Shown one piece after another: positions 38,896 through 47,548 of a DNA stretch of 64,000 nt (position 1 is the stretch's first letter; every line of letters begins with the position of its first letter). Location of the stretch: contig CAVWOU010000006.1 in NCBI GenBank assembly GCA_963756745.1, forward strand, positions 62,001-126,000, given 5' to 3'. The notes under the pieces are model-generated. The model saw nothing but the letters and a program-made list of their open reading frames with translations. It had not been told where the DNA came from and searched no databases. This DNA comes from DASPWW01 sp963756745 (GTDB lineage Bacteria > Actinomycetota > Thermoleophilia > Solirubrobacterales > 70-9). Made by a program: the position numbers and the translations under genes.

Positions 38896-39725
38896 CGGAC
38901 GCCTCGACGCCGGGACACGAGGTGGGCGACGTCGCGGGCAGTGATGGGGGTGCGGCGTTCGGGAGAATCCTCCTGAAGCTGTCGGGAGAGGCGCTGATGG
39001 GGGAGCTGGAGTACGGCACCGACGCAGCGCGAGTCGAGCGCATCGCCTCGCAGGTGGGCGACGTCGCTGCGCGCGGGGTCGAGATCGCGGTCGTGGTCGG
39101 CGCGGGCAACATCTATCGGGGCCTTGCGGGCGCCGCGGCCGGCATGGATCGCGCCACCGCCGACTACATGGGGATGCTCGCGACAGTTCTGAACGCGCTC
39201 ACCCTCCAGGACGCGCTAGAGAAGCTGGGAGCCCGCACGCGCGTGCTGTCCGCGATCACCGTGACCGAGGTGGCCGAGCCCTACATCCGCCGCCGCGCGA
39301 TCCGCCACCTCGAGAAGGGCCGCGTAGTGATCTTCGCCGCCGGTACCGGGAACCCGTTCTTCACCACCGACACCGCGGCCGCGCTGCGCGCGCTCGAGAT
39401 CCACGCCGAGGCGATCCTGATGGGCAAGCACGGCACCGACGGCGTCTACGACGCCGATCCTGCGAAGGTCCCGGACGCGAACTTCCTTCCTCAGATCAGC
39501 CACCGCGAGGCGATCGAGCGCGGTCTGCGCGTGATGGACTCCACGGCGCTCTCGCTATGCATGGACAACGAGCTGCCGGTCTACGTGTTCGACCTCGCCG
39601 ACGAGAGCAACGTCGCCCGCATCGTGTCCGGCGAGCGAGTGGGTACGCTGGTCACCGCAGACGCGGAACCCACACGTGACCACGCGACGGCGGACGCGGG
39701 AGCGAGCGAGCGTCATGACCAGTGA
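38892..39725 (+). CDS. pyrH: UMP kinase
   Basis: Phosphorylates UMP to UDP. The 277-residue hexameric amino-acid-kinase-fold enzyme has RILLKLSGEALMG near residue 25, VVVGAGNIYRGLAGA, DRATADYMGMLATVLNALTL, FAAGTGNPFFTTDTAAALRA and HGTDGVYDADP. A short nonconserved N-terminus and a charged C-terminal tail of about 30 residues flank the fold. It starts with GTG at 38892, overlapping tsf. Confidence 0.96.
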   Translation: MTDASTPGHEVGDVAGSDGGAAFGRILLKLSGEALMGELEYGTDAARVERIASQVGDVAARGVEIAVVVGAGNIYRGLAGAAAGMDRATADYMGMLATVLNALTLQDALEKLGARTRVLSAITVTEVAEPYIRRRAIRHLEKGRVVIFAAGTGNPFFTTDTAAALRALEIHAEAILMGKHGTDGVYDADPAKVPDANFLPQISHREAIERGLRVMDSTALSLCMDNELPVYVFDLADESNVARIVSGERVGTLVTADAEPTRDHATADAGASERHDQ

Positions 39726-39761
39726 TTCGAATCGCGAGCGAGCGGGAGCAGAGCACGTCGC

Positions 39762-40328
39762 GTGAGTGAGTTAACAGACGAGTTCATCGCCGACGCGCGG
39801 GAGCGGATGTCGAAGTCGGTCGAGGCGACCCGCAACGAGCTCGCCACCGTGCGCACCGGTCGTGCGTCCCCGCACCTGCTCGACCGCATCACGGTCGACT
39901 ACTACGGCGCCGAGACGCCGCTGAAGCAGATCGCGCAGGTGTCCGCCACCGATGCCAGGCTGCTGACGCTGACCCCGTACGACAAGTCGTCGATTTCTGC
40001 GATCGAGAAGTCGATCCTCGAGTCCGACGTCGGCCTGACTCCCAACAACGACGGCAACGTGATCCGCCTCCAGATCCCGGAGCTGACTGAGGAGCGGCGC
40101 AAGGAGCTGGTCAAGGTGGTCCACGGGGTCGCCGAGGAGGGCCGCGTCGCCGTGCGAAACATCCGTCGCGACTGCATGCACGATCTGCGCGAGCTCAAGA
40201 AGGAGGGAGAAGCCGGCTCCGACGAGGAGCATCGCGCCGAGGTCGAGCTCCAGAAGGCGACGGACGCGGCGATCGAGGAGATCGACGGGTTGCTAAAGGG
40301 GAAGGAAGAGGAGATCCTGGAAGTTTGA
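39762..40328 (+). CDS. frr: Ribosome recycling factor
   Basis: Releases ribosomes from mRNA after termination, with EF-G. The 188-residue protein has RTGRASPHLLDRITVDYYGA near residue 31, LTLTPYDKSSISAIEKSI, GLTPNNDGNVIRLQIPELTE and ERRKELVKVVH, and the long coiled-coil arms of RRF. It starts with GTG at 39762; the closely following uppS suggests one transcript. Confidence 0.96.
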   Translation: MSELTDEFIADARERMSKSVEATRNELATVRTGRASPHLLDRITVDYYGAETPLKQIAQVSATDARLLTLTPYDKSSISAIEKSILESDVGLTPNNDGNVIRLQIPELTEERRKELVKVVHGVAEEGRVAVRNIRRDCMHDLRELKKEGEAGSDEEHRAEVELQKATDAAIEEIDGLLKGKEEEILEV

Positions 40329-40344
40329 GGGCGGCGCCCTCTCA

Positions 40345-41010
40345 GTGACCTCCGCTCGATACGTCGCGATCATCACCGACGGGAACGGGCGCTGGGCGCA
40401 GCAGCGCGGCCTGCCGCGGATCGAGGGGCATCGCGCGGGGGCCGATGTCGTCAAGGAGCGCCTTCGCGACGCCGTTCGCTTCGGTGTGGAGGAGCTGACC
40501 GTGTACTCCTTCTCGACCGAGAACTGGGCGCGCCCGCGCGACGAGGTCGATGCGCTGATGCGCATGTTCGCCGAGCGGATCGATCGCGAGACGCCCGAGC
40601 TCCACGATGAGGGCGTGCGGATGCGCTTCATCGGCCGCCGCGAGGGCATCGAGCCCGGCCTGGTGGAACGGATCGAGTGGGCGGAACACCTCACGGACGC
40701 CAACGACCGGATCACGCTGTTCGTCGCGTTCAACTACGGCGGGCGCGCCGAGATCCTCGATGCCGCCAGGGGATTCACCGGCGACACCGAGGCGGACTTC
40801 CGTGGCCGGATGTACGCACCGGAGATGCACGATCCCGATCTTCTGATCCGCACCAGCGGCGAGCGGCGGATCTCGAACTACCTCCTGTGGCAATGCGCGT
40901 ACTCCGAGCTCGTGTTCCGCGACGAGCTGTGGCCGGACTTCGGATCGGAGGCGTTCCGCGCCTCGCTCGACGAGTTCGAGGCGCGCCAGAGACGCTTCGG
41001 GGCCCGCTAG
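40345..41010 (+). CDS. uppS: Isoprenyl (undecaprenyl) diphosphate synthase
   Basis: A cis-prenyltransferase making the undecaprenyl or decaprenyl carrier for the cell wall. The 221 residues include YVAIITDGNGRWAQQRGLPR (catalytic Asp; the usual MDGNGRWA has Thr in place of Met), GHRAGADVVKERL, YSFSTENWARPRDEV, PDLLIRTSGERRISNYLLWQ and ELVFRDELWPDF. It is shorter than many UppS at the N-terminus. It starts with GTG at 40345. Confidence 0.94.
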   Translation: MTSARYVAIITDGNGRWAQQRGLPRIEGHRAGADVVKERLRDAVRFGVEELTVYSFSTENWARPRDEVDALMRMFAERIDRETPELHDEGVRMRFIGRREGIEPGLVERIEWAEHLTDANDRITLFVAFNYGGRAEILDAARGFTGDTEADFRGRMYAPEMHDPDLLIRTSGERRISNYLLWQCAYSELVFRDELWPDFGSEAFRASLDEFEARQRRFGAR

Positions 41011-41030
41011 CGGCTAGGGTCGGGATTCGG

Positions 41031-42047
41031 ATGGCTACCCGCAGGCCCCGTCGACGGCGCGCGCCGCGTTCCCGCGACAACCCGGAGCCTCGATCGCTCG
41101 AGGACCCTTCAGCCCTATTCGACGAGGAGGTGCCGGCCCAACCGCCGCCGCTGGACGAGGGTCCGGGCGATTTCGTCCCTCCCGAGCCCGAGCCGGCGCC
41201 CGCCGGACGCCGGAGGCAGCCACGAGCCGGTGTGCGTCGCACTCGCCGGGCGCGCTTCGAGACGCTGGCGAGAACGCTCGTCGTTGTGCCGTGGATCGTC
41301 TTCGCCGTACTGATCATCGTCGCCGGCGGCGTGCCGTTCATGTTCGCGATGATCGGGCTCGCGTTCCTCGGGCTGGTCGAGTTCTTCCGCATGAGCGCCG
41401 ACTCGCGACCGTTCGTGCCGGTGGCGTTCGCCGTCGTAGCCGGGGTCATCGTCGCCGCCCATTACGACACCGGGCGCACGGCGGCTCTGGTCGGCGGCCT
41501 GGCCTTCCCGCTCATGTTCGTGTTCGCGGCGGGCCGTCCGTCCCGCGAGGGGATCACCGTGTCGTTCGGGATCACGCTGCTGGCGATCGGGTGGATCGGC
41601 GCTCCATTCGCGCACGCAGTGCTGCTGCGCGACCTGCCGCTTCACGGCGGCGCGCTGCTCGTCGACGTGCTCGTCGCGACCTTCGCCGCCGACACCGCCG
41701 CATATTTCGGCGGGCGCCTGTTCGGCCGCCATCCGCTCGCTCCAAGCCTGTCTCCGAACAAGACGATCGAGGGACTCGTGGCCGGGTTCATCGGCGGCAC
41801 GATGGGCTTCTGGTTCGCAGGCCTGTACCAGGACTGGCTCACGGGCGTCGACGCCCTGCTGATGGGCGCGGTCATCGCGATCGTCGCGCCGATGGGGGAC
41901 CTTTTCGAGTCGATGATCAAGCGCGACCTCGACGTCAAGGACACCGGACGAGCGTTCGGGCCGCACGGCGGGCTGCTCGACCGCCTCGACGCGGTGCTGT
42001 TCACGGTCGTCGCCGGGTTCTACCTCTCGATCGCGCTGATCTACTAG
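41031..42047 (+). CDS. cdsA: Phosphatidate cytidylyltransferase
   Basis: Makes CDP-diacylglycerol for phospholipid synthesis. The 338-residue protein has a cytoplasmic N-terminal extension of about 75 residues rich in Arg, Pro and Glu, then about eight membrane helices. The family signature near the C-terminus is present as SLSPNKTIEGLVAGFIGG and the final MGDLFESMIKRDLDVKDTGR. It lies between uppS and dxr, a common envelope-isoprenoid order. Confidence 0.94.
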   Translation: MATRRPRRRRAPRSRDNPEPRSLEDPSALFDEEVPAQPPPLDEGPGDFVPPEPEPAPAGRRRQPRAGVRRTRRARFETLARTLVVVPWIVFAVLIIVAGGVPFMFAMIGLAFLGLVEFFRMSADSRPFVPVAFAVVAGVIVAAHYDTGRTAALVGGLAFPLMFVFAAGRPSREGITVSFGITLLAIGWIGAPFAHAVLLRDLPLHGGALLVDVLVATFAADTAAYFGGRLFGRHPLAPSLSPNKTIEGLVAGFIGGTMGFWFAGLYQDWLTGVDALLMGAVIAIVAPMGDLFESMIKRDLDVKDTGRAFGPHGGLLDRLDAVLFTVVAGFYLSIALIY

Positions 42048-42079
42048 CCGCGCACCGCCTGCTCCCTACACTCCGCACG

Positions 42080-43264
42080 ATGCGGAAGGTCCTGATCCTC
42101 GGCTCGACTGGGTCGATCGGCGTGCAGGCGCTCGACGTCGTCGGCGAGTCGGACGCGCTCCGAATTGTCGGGTTGTCGGCCGACCGCCGCTGGGAGCCGC
42201 TCGTCGAGCAGGCCCGCGACCACGGCGTTCCGGCCGTTGCGCTGGCGAACACCGACGCGGCGGAGGCAGCGCGCGACTCATGGAGCGGCAGGGTGCTCGC
42301 CGGCGAGGAGGGGATCCGCGAGTTGATCGCCACCTCGGGCGCCGATCTCGTGCTCAACGCGATGGTCGGCTCTGCGGGCCTCGGGCCGACGATCGTCGCT
42401 TTGACCGAGGGGATCGACCTCGCGCTCGCCAACAAGGAGAGCCTCGTGGTCGGCGGCGAGCTCGTGACCGCGCTCGCCGAGGCCACCGACACGCGGATCA
42501 TCCCCGTCGATTCCGAGCACTCCGCGCTTCACCAGCTCGTGCGCGGGGAGACCGGCAACGTCGAGCGCCTCGTACTGACCGCGTCCGGCGGGCCGTTCCG
42601 CGGCCAGACCGACCTCAGCGAGGTCACCCGCGAGGAGGCGCTCGCGCACCCGACGTGGGACATGGGCGGGAAGATCACGATCGACTCGGCGACCCTGATC
42701 AACAAGGGGCTCGAGTTGATCGAGGCCCACCACCTGTTCGGAATGCCCTACGACCGCATCGACGTGCTCGTCCACCCGCAGTCGATCGTCCACGCGATCG
42801 TGCACCTCAACGACGGCGGCTCGCTCGCGCACCTCGGCTACCCTGACATGCGCGTCCCGATCTCCTACGCGCTCAGCTACCCAAATCGCGCCGACGTCGA
42901 TGTCCCGACGCTCGACCTCGCCGCACAGGGCGAGCTGACCTTCGAGCGCCCCGATCTGGACGCGTTCCCCTGTCTGCGGCTGGCTCGCGAGGCCGGTGAG
43001 GCGGGGGGGACTGCGCCGTGCGTGCTCAACGCGGCCAACGAGATAGCCGTGTCGGCCTTCCTCGAGGGCCGGATCCCGTTCACCGGGATTCCGCACATCG
43101 TCGAGGCGGTGCTGGAGGCGGTGCCGCCTTCACAGCCGACCCACTTCGAGGACCTGTACGCCGCCGACGCCGAGGCGCGCGAAGAGGCGGCACGGCTCGT
43201 CGAGCGCGCGAACGGGACCGCGCCGCCCCGCAAGACGAAGACCGGCGGACGAGCTTCGCAGTGA
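42080..43264 (+). CDS. dxr: 1-deoxy-D-xylulose 5-phosphate reductoisomerase
   Basis: Second enzyme of the MEP isoprenoid pathway. The 394-residue product has the NADPH motif ILGSTGSIGVQALDVV, LANKESLVVGGELV, IIPVDSEHSALHQLVRGE, LTASGGPFRGQTDLSEVTRE, GGKITIDSATLINKGLELIE and VHPQSIVHAIVHLNDGGSLA. All metal and substrate ligands appear present. It overlaps the next gene by GTGA. Confidence 0.97.
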   Translation: MRKVLILGSTGSIGVQALDVVGESDALRIVGLSADRRWEPLVEQARDHGVPAVALANTDAAEAARDSWSGRVLAGEEGIRELIATSGADLVLNAMVGSAGLGPTIVALTEGIDLALANKESLVVGGELVTALAEATDTRIIPVDSEHSALHQLVRGETGNVERLVLTASGGPFRGQTDLSEVTREEALAHPTWDMGGKITIDSATLINKGLELIEAHHLFGMPYDRIDVLVHPQSIVHAIVHLNDGGSLAHLGYPDMRVPISYALSYPNRADVDVPTLDLAAQGELTFERPDLDAFPCLRLAREAGEAGGTAPCVLNAANEIAVSAFLEGRIPFTGIPHIVEAVLEAVPPSQPTHFEDLYAADAEAREEAARLVERANGTAPPRKTKTGGRASQ

Positions 43265-44328
43265 GCTGGTTTCTCGCCTTCGCCGGGTTCGCGGCGCTGA
43301 TCATCCTGCACGAGTTCGGCCACTTCGTGGCCGCGAAGGCGACCGGGATGCGCGTCGAGCGCTTCTACCTCTTCTTTCCCCCCGCAGTCGCCAAGTTCAA
43401 GCGCGGGGAGACCGAGTACGGCATCGGAGCGATCCCCCTCGGGGGATTCGTGAAGATCACCGGCATGAACCCCGATGAGGAGCTGCCGCCCGACATCGCG
43501 CCGCGCGCGTACTACCACCAGCCCGTGTGGAAGCGGATCGTCACGATCGCCGCCGGCCCGGCGATGAACCTTCTGATCGCTTTCCTGCTCCTGTTCGTGC
43601 TCGCGTTCGGCATCAGCGAGCCGACCGAGACCGTGGGCGAGATCGTCCCCGGCTCCCCGGCCGCGAAGAAGCTCGAGCCCGGCGATCGAATCGTCTCGGT
43701 GGATGGAGAGCGCGGCGACCAGGAGGCGCTCGCCGCGGCGCTCAACGAGCACGAGTGCCCCGGGGGGGAGCGCGACGGCTGTAAGGCCTCGACCCCCGCC
43801 ACGGTCGTGATCGAGCGCGACGGGCAACGCGAGGTGCGCCAGATCACCCCTGAGTACGACTCCGAGGTCGATCGCCAGCGACTCGGGTTCTCCTACGCGA
43901 CCCGGCCGGTCAACCCGTCGGTGCCCGAGGCCGCCCGGATCTCGCTCGACTTCATGTGGCAGGTGACGAGCGCCACCGTGAGCGTGATCGCACGGCTGTT
44001 CGACCCCGAGCAGCGCGAGCAGATCTCGGGCGTGGTCGGCGGCTACGAGACGACGCGGCAGGCGATCGAGTTCGACGCGCGCCAGGCGCTCACGCTGATC
44101 GCGGTGATCAGCCTCTCGCTCGCGATCATCAACCTGTTCCCGTTCCTCCCGCTCGACGGCGGCCACATCTTCTGGAGCCTGGTCGAGAAGGTGCGCGGCA
44201 AGCCGGTCCCGTTCAGCGTCATGGAACGGGCCGGCGCGGTTGGATTCGTGCTGGTGCTGATCCTGTTCCTGATCGGGTTATCGAACGACATCGACCGCCT
44301 CAGGGGCGAAGGTTTCGACGTGCGATAG
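43261..44328 (+). CDS. rseP: Site-2 protease, RseP family
   Basis: Intramembrane zinc metalloprotease that cleaves membrane-bound regulators such as anti-sigma factors. The 355-residue protein has the active-site motif IILHEFGHFVAAKA at residues 14-27, MNLLIAFLLLFVL, a PDZ domain (IVPGSPAAKKLEPGDRIVSV) and the second zinc motif NLFPFLPLDGGHIFW. It starts with GTG at 43261 overlapping dxr. The dxr-rseP pairing, with ispG nearby, is the usual actinobacterial arrangement. Confidence 0.95.
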   Translation: MSWFLAFAGFAALIILHEFGHFVAAKATGMRVERFYLFFPPAVAKFKRGETEYGIGAIPLGGFVKITGMNPDEELPPDIAPRAYYHQPVWKRIVTIAAGPAMNLLIAFLLLFVLAFGISEPTETVGEIVPGSPAAKKLEPGDRIVSVDGERGDQEALAAALNEHECPGGERDGCKASTPATVVIERDGQREVRQITPEYDSEVDRQRLGFSYATRPVNPSVPEAARISLDFMWQVTSATVSVIARLFDPEQREQISGVVGGYETTRQAIEFDARQALTLIAVISLSLAIINLFPFLPLDGGHIFWSLVEKVRGKPVPFSVMERAGAVGFVLVLILFLIGLSNDIDRLRGEGFDVR

Positions 44329-44350
44329 CGTTCTGTCCCGGAGGAGAGGC

Positions 44351-46162
44351 GTGGAGATCACGACGGCCGAGGGCTACGCGAGCGGTGAGCGGATTGCGCA
44401 GCTTGCGGCGCAGAACTTCGTCAAGGCGTTCGAGTCGACCGCCGAGCGACTCGGCGACGACGTCGCGATCCGCTCCGCGGACGACGCCGTCACCCTGACC
44501 TGGGACGAGCTCCGGGACCGATCGCGAGCGATCGCGGGCGGCCTCGCCGGACTCGGCGTCTCCAAGGGCGACACGGTGGCGCTGATGCTGAACAACCGCC
44601 CCGAGTTCATCCCCATCGACCTCGCGGCGGTGTCGCTGGGCGCGGTCCCGTTCTCGATCTACCAGACGCTGACTCCGGACCAGATCCAATACGTGCTCTC
44701 CGACGCCGGCGCCCGCGTGGCGGTCGTGGAGACGACGTTCCTACCGCAGCTGATGGCCGCGAAGCAGGACCTGCCCGACCTCGAGCGTGTCGTCGTCGTG
44801 GACGGCGAAGGGGGCACGCGCACGCTCGCCGAGCTCGAGGCGGCGGACCCGGACTTCAACCCGACCGAGATCGTCGACGAGATCCAGCCTGACGACCTGC
44901 TGACCCTGATCTACACCTCGGGCACGACCGGTCCGCCGAAGGGCGTCCAGCTCACGCACCGGAACCTGATGGGGCTGGTGGCGGGGGTGGAGAAGATGCT
45001 GCCGCTCCCGGAGCGCGGCTCGAAGGTCGTCTCGTGGCTGCCGGCAGCCCACATCGCGGAGCGCGGGGCGAACTACTACCTGCCGATGATCCACGGCCTC
45101 CAGGTGACGATCTGCCCCGACCCGCGCAAGATTGCGGAGTTCCTGCCGCAGGTCCGCCCGACGTGGTTCTTTGCCGTGCCCAGGATCTGGGAGAAGCTGA
45201 AGGCTGGGATCGAGGCGAACCTCGAGAAGCTCCCCGACGAGCAGCGCGACGGCGCCAAGCAGGCCATCGCCGCGGCGGTGCAGAAGGTGCGGCTCGAGAA
45301 CGCAGGCGAACCGGTCCCCGAGGAGCTCGCGGCCGCGGTCGCAAAGGCGGATGCGGCGATGTTCGCCCAGCTCCGCCACCAGCTGGGGCTGGACGAGCTG
45401 GTCGCGGTCAACGTCGGCGCCGCCCCGACCGCAGTCGAGGTGCTGGAGTTCTTCCACGCGATCGGCGTCCCGATCGGGGAGCTGTGGGGGATGTCCGAGA
45501 CGTGCGGGGTCGCGACCTGCAACCCGCCCGACCAGATCAAGATCGGCACGGTCGGCCCTCCGGTCCCCGGAGTCGAGATCAAGCTCGCCGAGGACGGCGA
45601 GGTGCTGGTGAAGGGCGACTCGGTGATGCGCGGCTACCGCAACATGCCCGAGAAGACCGCGGAGACGATCGACGACGAGGGCTGGCTTCTGACGGGCGAC
45701 ATCGGCGAGCTCGACGAGGACGGCTACCTGCGGATCATCGACCGCAAGAAGGAGCTGATCATCACCGCGGGCGGGAAGAACCTCTCGCCCGCGAACATCG
45801 AGGCGGAGCTGAAGCTGATCCCGCTCGTCGACCAGGCGTTGGCGATCGGCGATGCGCGCAAGTACATCTCCGCGCTCCTGACCCTCGACCCCGACGCGGC
45901 CGCCGCGTGGGCGAGCGCCCACGGCCTCGCGGGGGCCGACATCGCCTCGCTGGCCGAGAACGAGGAGCTGCTGGCCGAGGTGCAGAGAGGCGTGGACGCT
46001 GCGAACGAGAACCTCGCCCACGTGGAGGGCGTAAAACGGTTCAAGATCCTGCCCGCGCCATGGGAGCCGGGCGGGGACGAGCTGACCCCGACGATGAAGC
46101 TGAAGCGTCGGCCGATCGCGGATAAGTACGCCGACGAGATCGACGCGCTCTACGCGGACTGA
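44351..46162 (+). CDS. Long-chain fatty acyl-CoA synthetase (AMP-binding)
   Basis: A 603-residue ANL-superfamily adenylating enzyme of the FadD15-like group. Motifs are the P-loop LIYTSGTTGPPKGVQLTHRN, SWLPAAHIAERGANYY, GELWGMSETCGVATCNPP, WLLTGDIGELDEDGYLRIID, then RKKELIITAGGKNLSPANIE with the hinge, and a C-terminal catalytic lysine in MKLKRRPIADKY. It probably activates long-chain fatty acids for lipid synthesis or degradation. Its GTG start at 44351 lies 22 bases after rseP. Confidence 0.92.
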   Translation: MEITTAEGYASGERIAQLAAQNFVKAFESTAERLGDDVAIRSADDAVTLTWDELRDRSRAIAGGLAGLGVSKGDTVALMLNNRPEFIPIDLAAVSLGAVPFSIYQTLTPDQIQYVLSDAGARVAVVETTFLPQLMAAKQDLPDLERVVVVDGEGGTRTLAELEAADPDFNPTEIVDEIQPDDLLTLIYTSGTTGPPKGVQLTHRNLMGLVAGVEKMLPLPERGSKVVSWLPAAHIAERGANYYLPMIHGLQVTICPDPRKIAEFLPQVRPTWFFAVPRIWEKLKAGIEANLEKLPDEQRDGAKQAIAAAVQKVRLENAGEPVPEELAAAVAKADAAMFAQLRHQLGLDELVAVNVGAAPTAVEVLEFFHAIGVPIGELWGMSETCGVATCNPPDQIKIGTVGPPVPGVEIKLAEDGEVLVKGDSVMRGYRNMPEKTAETIDDEGWLLTGDIGELDEDGYLRIIDRKKELIITAGGKNLSPANIEAELKLIPLVDQALAIGDARKYISALLTLDPDAAAAWASAHGLAGADIASLAENEELLAEVQRGVDAANENLAHVEGVKRFKILPAPWEPGGDELTPTMKLKRRPIADKYADEIDALYAD

Positions 46163-46251
46163 GCCTGGAACGGCTTGCCCGCGCCCTGGCCGACTCGCGG
46201 CTCCCCGGCGCTGACCACGGTCGACCACCGGCCCGCTGTCACAATGTCCAC

Positions 46252-47487
46252 GTGTCCTCGAAACGCCAGATCTGGGTCGGGGGCGTCCCGATCGGCGGCG
46301 GCGCCCCGGTCGCCGTGCAGACGATGACAAAGACCGAGACCGCGAACCTCGGGCCGACGATGGAGCAGATCCACAAGGTCGCCGAGGCGGGCGCTGACAT
46401 CGTCCGCGTCGCCGTGCCGCGGGACGACGACGTCGAAGCGCTCAAGACGGTCGTCGCGGAGTCGCCGATTCCGGTGATCGCCGACATCCATTTCAACTAC
46501 ACGCTCGCGCTGAAGGCAATCGACGCCGGAGCCCACTGCATCCGGCTCAACCCGGGCAACATCGGCGGGGAGGACAAGGTAGCCCAGGTCGCCGAGAAGG
46601 CGACCGCCGCGGGCGTGCCGATGCGCATCGGCGTCAACTCGGGCTCGCTCCCCAAGCACCTGCACGGGCTCGAGCGCGATAACCCAGTCGAGGCGCTCGT
46701 CCAAGCCGCGGTCGGTTTCGTCGAGCTGATGGAGCGGCTCGAGTTCGAGAACTTCAAGGTCTCGATCAAGTCCACGAGCGTTCCGAACACGATCGCGGCC
46801 AACCGCCTGCTGGCGGCGCGGATCGACTATCCGATCCACCTCGGGATCACCGAGGCCGGGACGAAATGGACGGGCTCCCTGAAGTCCGCCGTCGGGCTCG
46901 GCACCCTGCTCGCCGACGGGATCGGCGACACGATCCGGATCAGCCTCTCGACGTTCCACGCCGAGGAGGAGGTCAAGGTCGCATGGGAGATCCTTAAGGC
47001 ACTCGGACTGCGCGAACGGGGCCCGGTGCTGATCGCGTGCCCGACCTGCGGGCGGCTGCAGTTCGACATGGACACCGTCGTGGCCGAGATCGAGACTCGC
47101 CTCGAGCGCTACGAGGAGCCAATCGAGGTCGCCGTGCTCGGGTGCGCGGTGAACGGGATCGGCGAGGCGTCCCACGCGGACTTCGGCATCACAGGCGCCA
47201 AGAACGAGGGCCTGATCTTCGCCCACGGCAAGCCGCTGCGGAAGGTGCCGCAAGCGGAGTTGGTCGACGCCCTTTTCGTCGAGATCGACAAGTCGCTCGA
47301 TCGCGGCAGGGTCGACGTCGACGAGGGCAGGTCGGCGGAGGGCGCCGCGTGGCTCAAGCGGATCGAGGACGAGAACGCCGACGAGCTGACTCCCGAGCGG
47401 ATCGCCGCGATGGAGGCCGAAGCGGCGCGCCCCACGCTCGACGAGGAAGCGTCACCGGTGACCGGGCGGCGCTTCACGCGTGCCTGA
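46252..47487 (+). CDS. ispG: 4-hydroxy-3-methylbut-2-enyl diphosphate synthase
   Basis: Penultimate MEP-pathway enzyme with a 4Fe-4S cluster. The 411-residue product has a TIM-barrel domain (VAVQTMTKTETANLGPTMEQ, VRVAVPRDDDVEAL, IADIHFNYTLALKAIDAGAH, RIGVNSGSLPKHL) and the cluster domain with LIACPTCGRLQFDMD and VAVLGCAVNGIGEASHADFG, which supply three Cys. A C-terminal tail of about 40 residues follows. It starts with GTG at 46252. A gap of 89 bases precedes it. Confidence 0.96.
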   Translation: MSSKRQIWVGGVPIGGGAPVAVQTMTKTETANLGPTMEQIHKVAEAGADIVRVAVPRDDDVEALKTVVAESPIPVIADIHFNYTLALKAIDAGAHCIRLNPGNIGGEDKVAQVAEKATAAGVPMRIGVNSGSLPKHLHGLERDNPVEALVQAAVGFVELMERLEFENFKVSIKSTSVPNTIAANRLLAARIDYPIHLGITEAGTKWTGSLKSAVGLGTLLADGIGDTIRISLSTFHAEEEVKVAWEILKALGLRERGPVLIACPTCGRLQFDMDTVVAEIETRLERYEEPIEVAVLGCAVNGIGEASHADFGITGAKNEGLIFAHGKPLRKVPQAELVDALFVEIDKSLDRGRVDVDEGRSAEGAAWLKRIEDENADELTPERIAAMEAEAARPTLDEEASPVTGRRFTRA

Positions 47488-47548
47488 GGAGATTCGCTAG
47501 CTCCACTGCGGCGGGCGGCCGAGGCTCTTCATCTAGGCTCACCCGGCG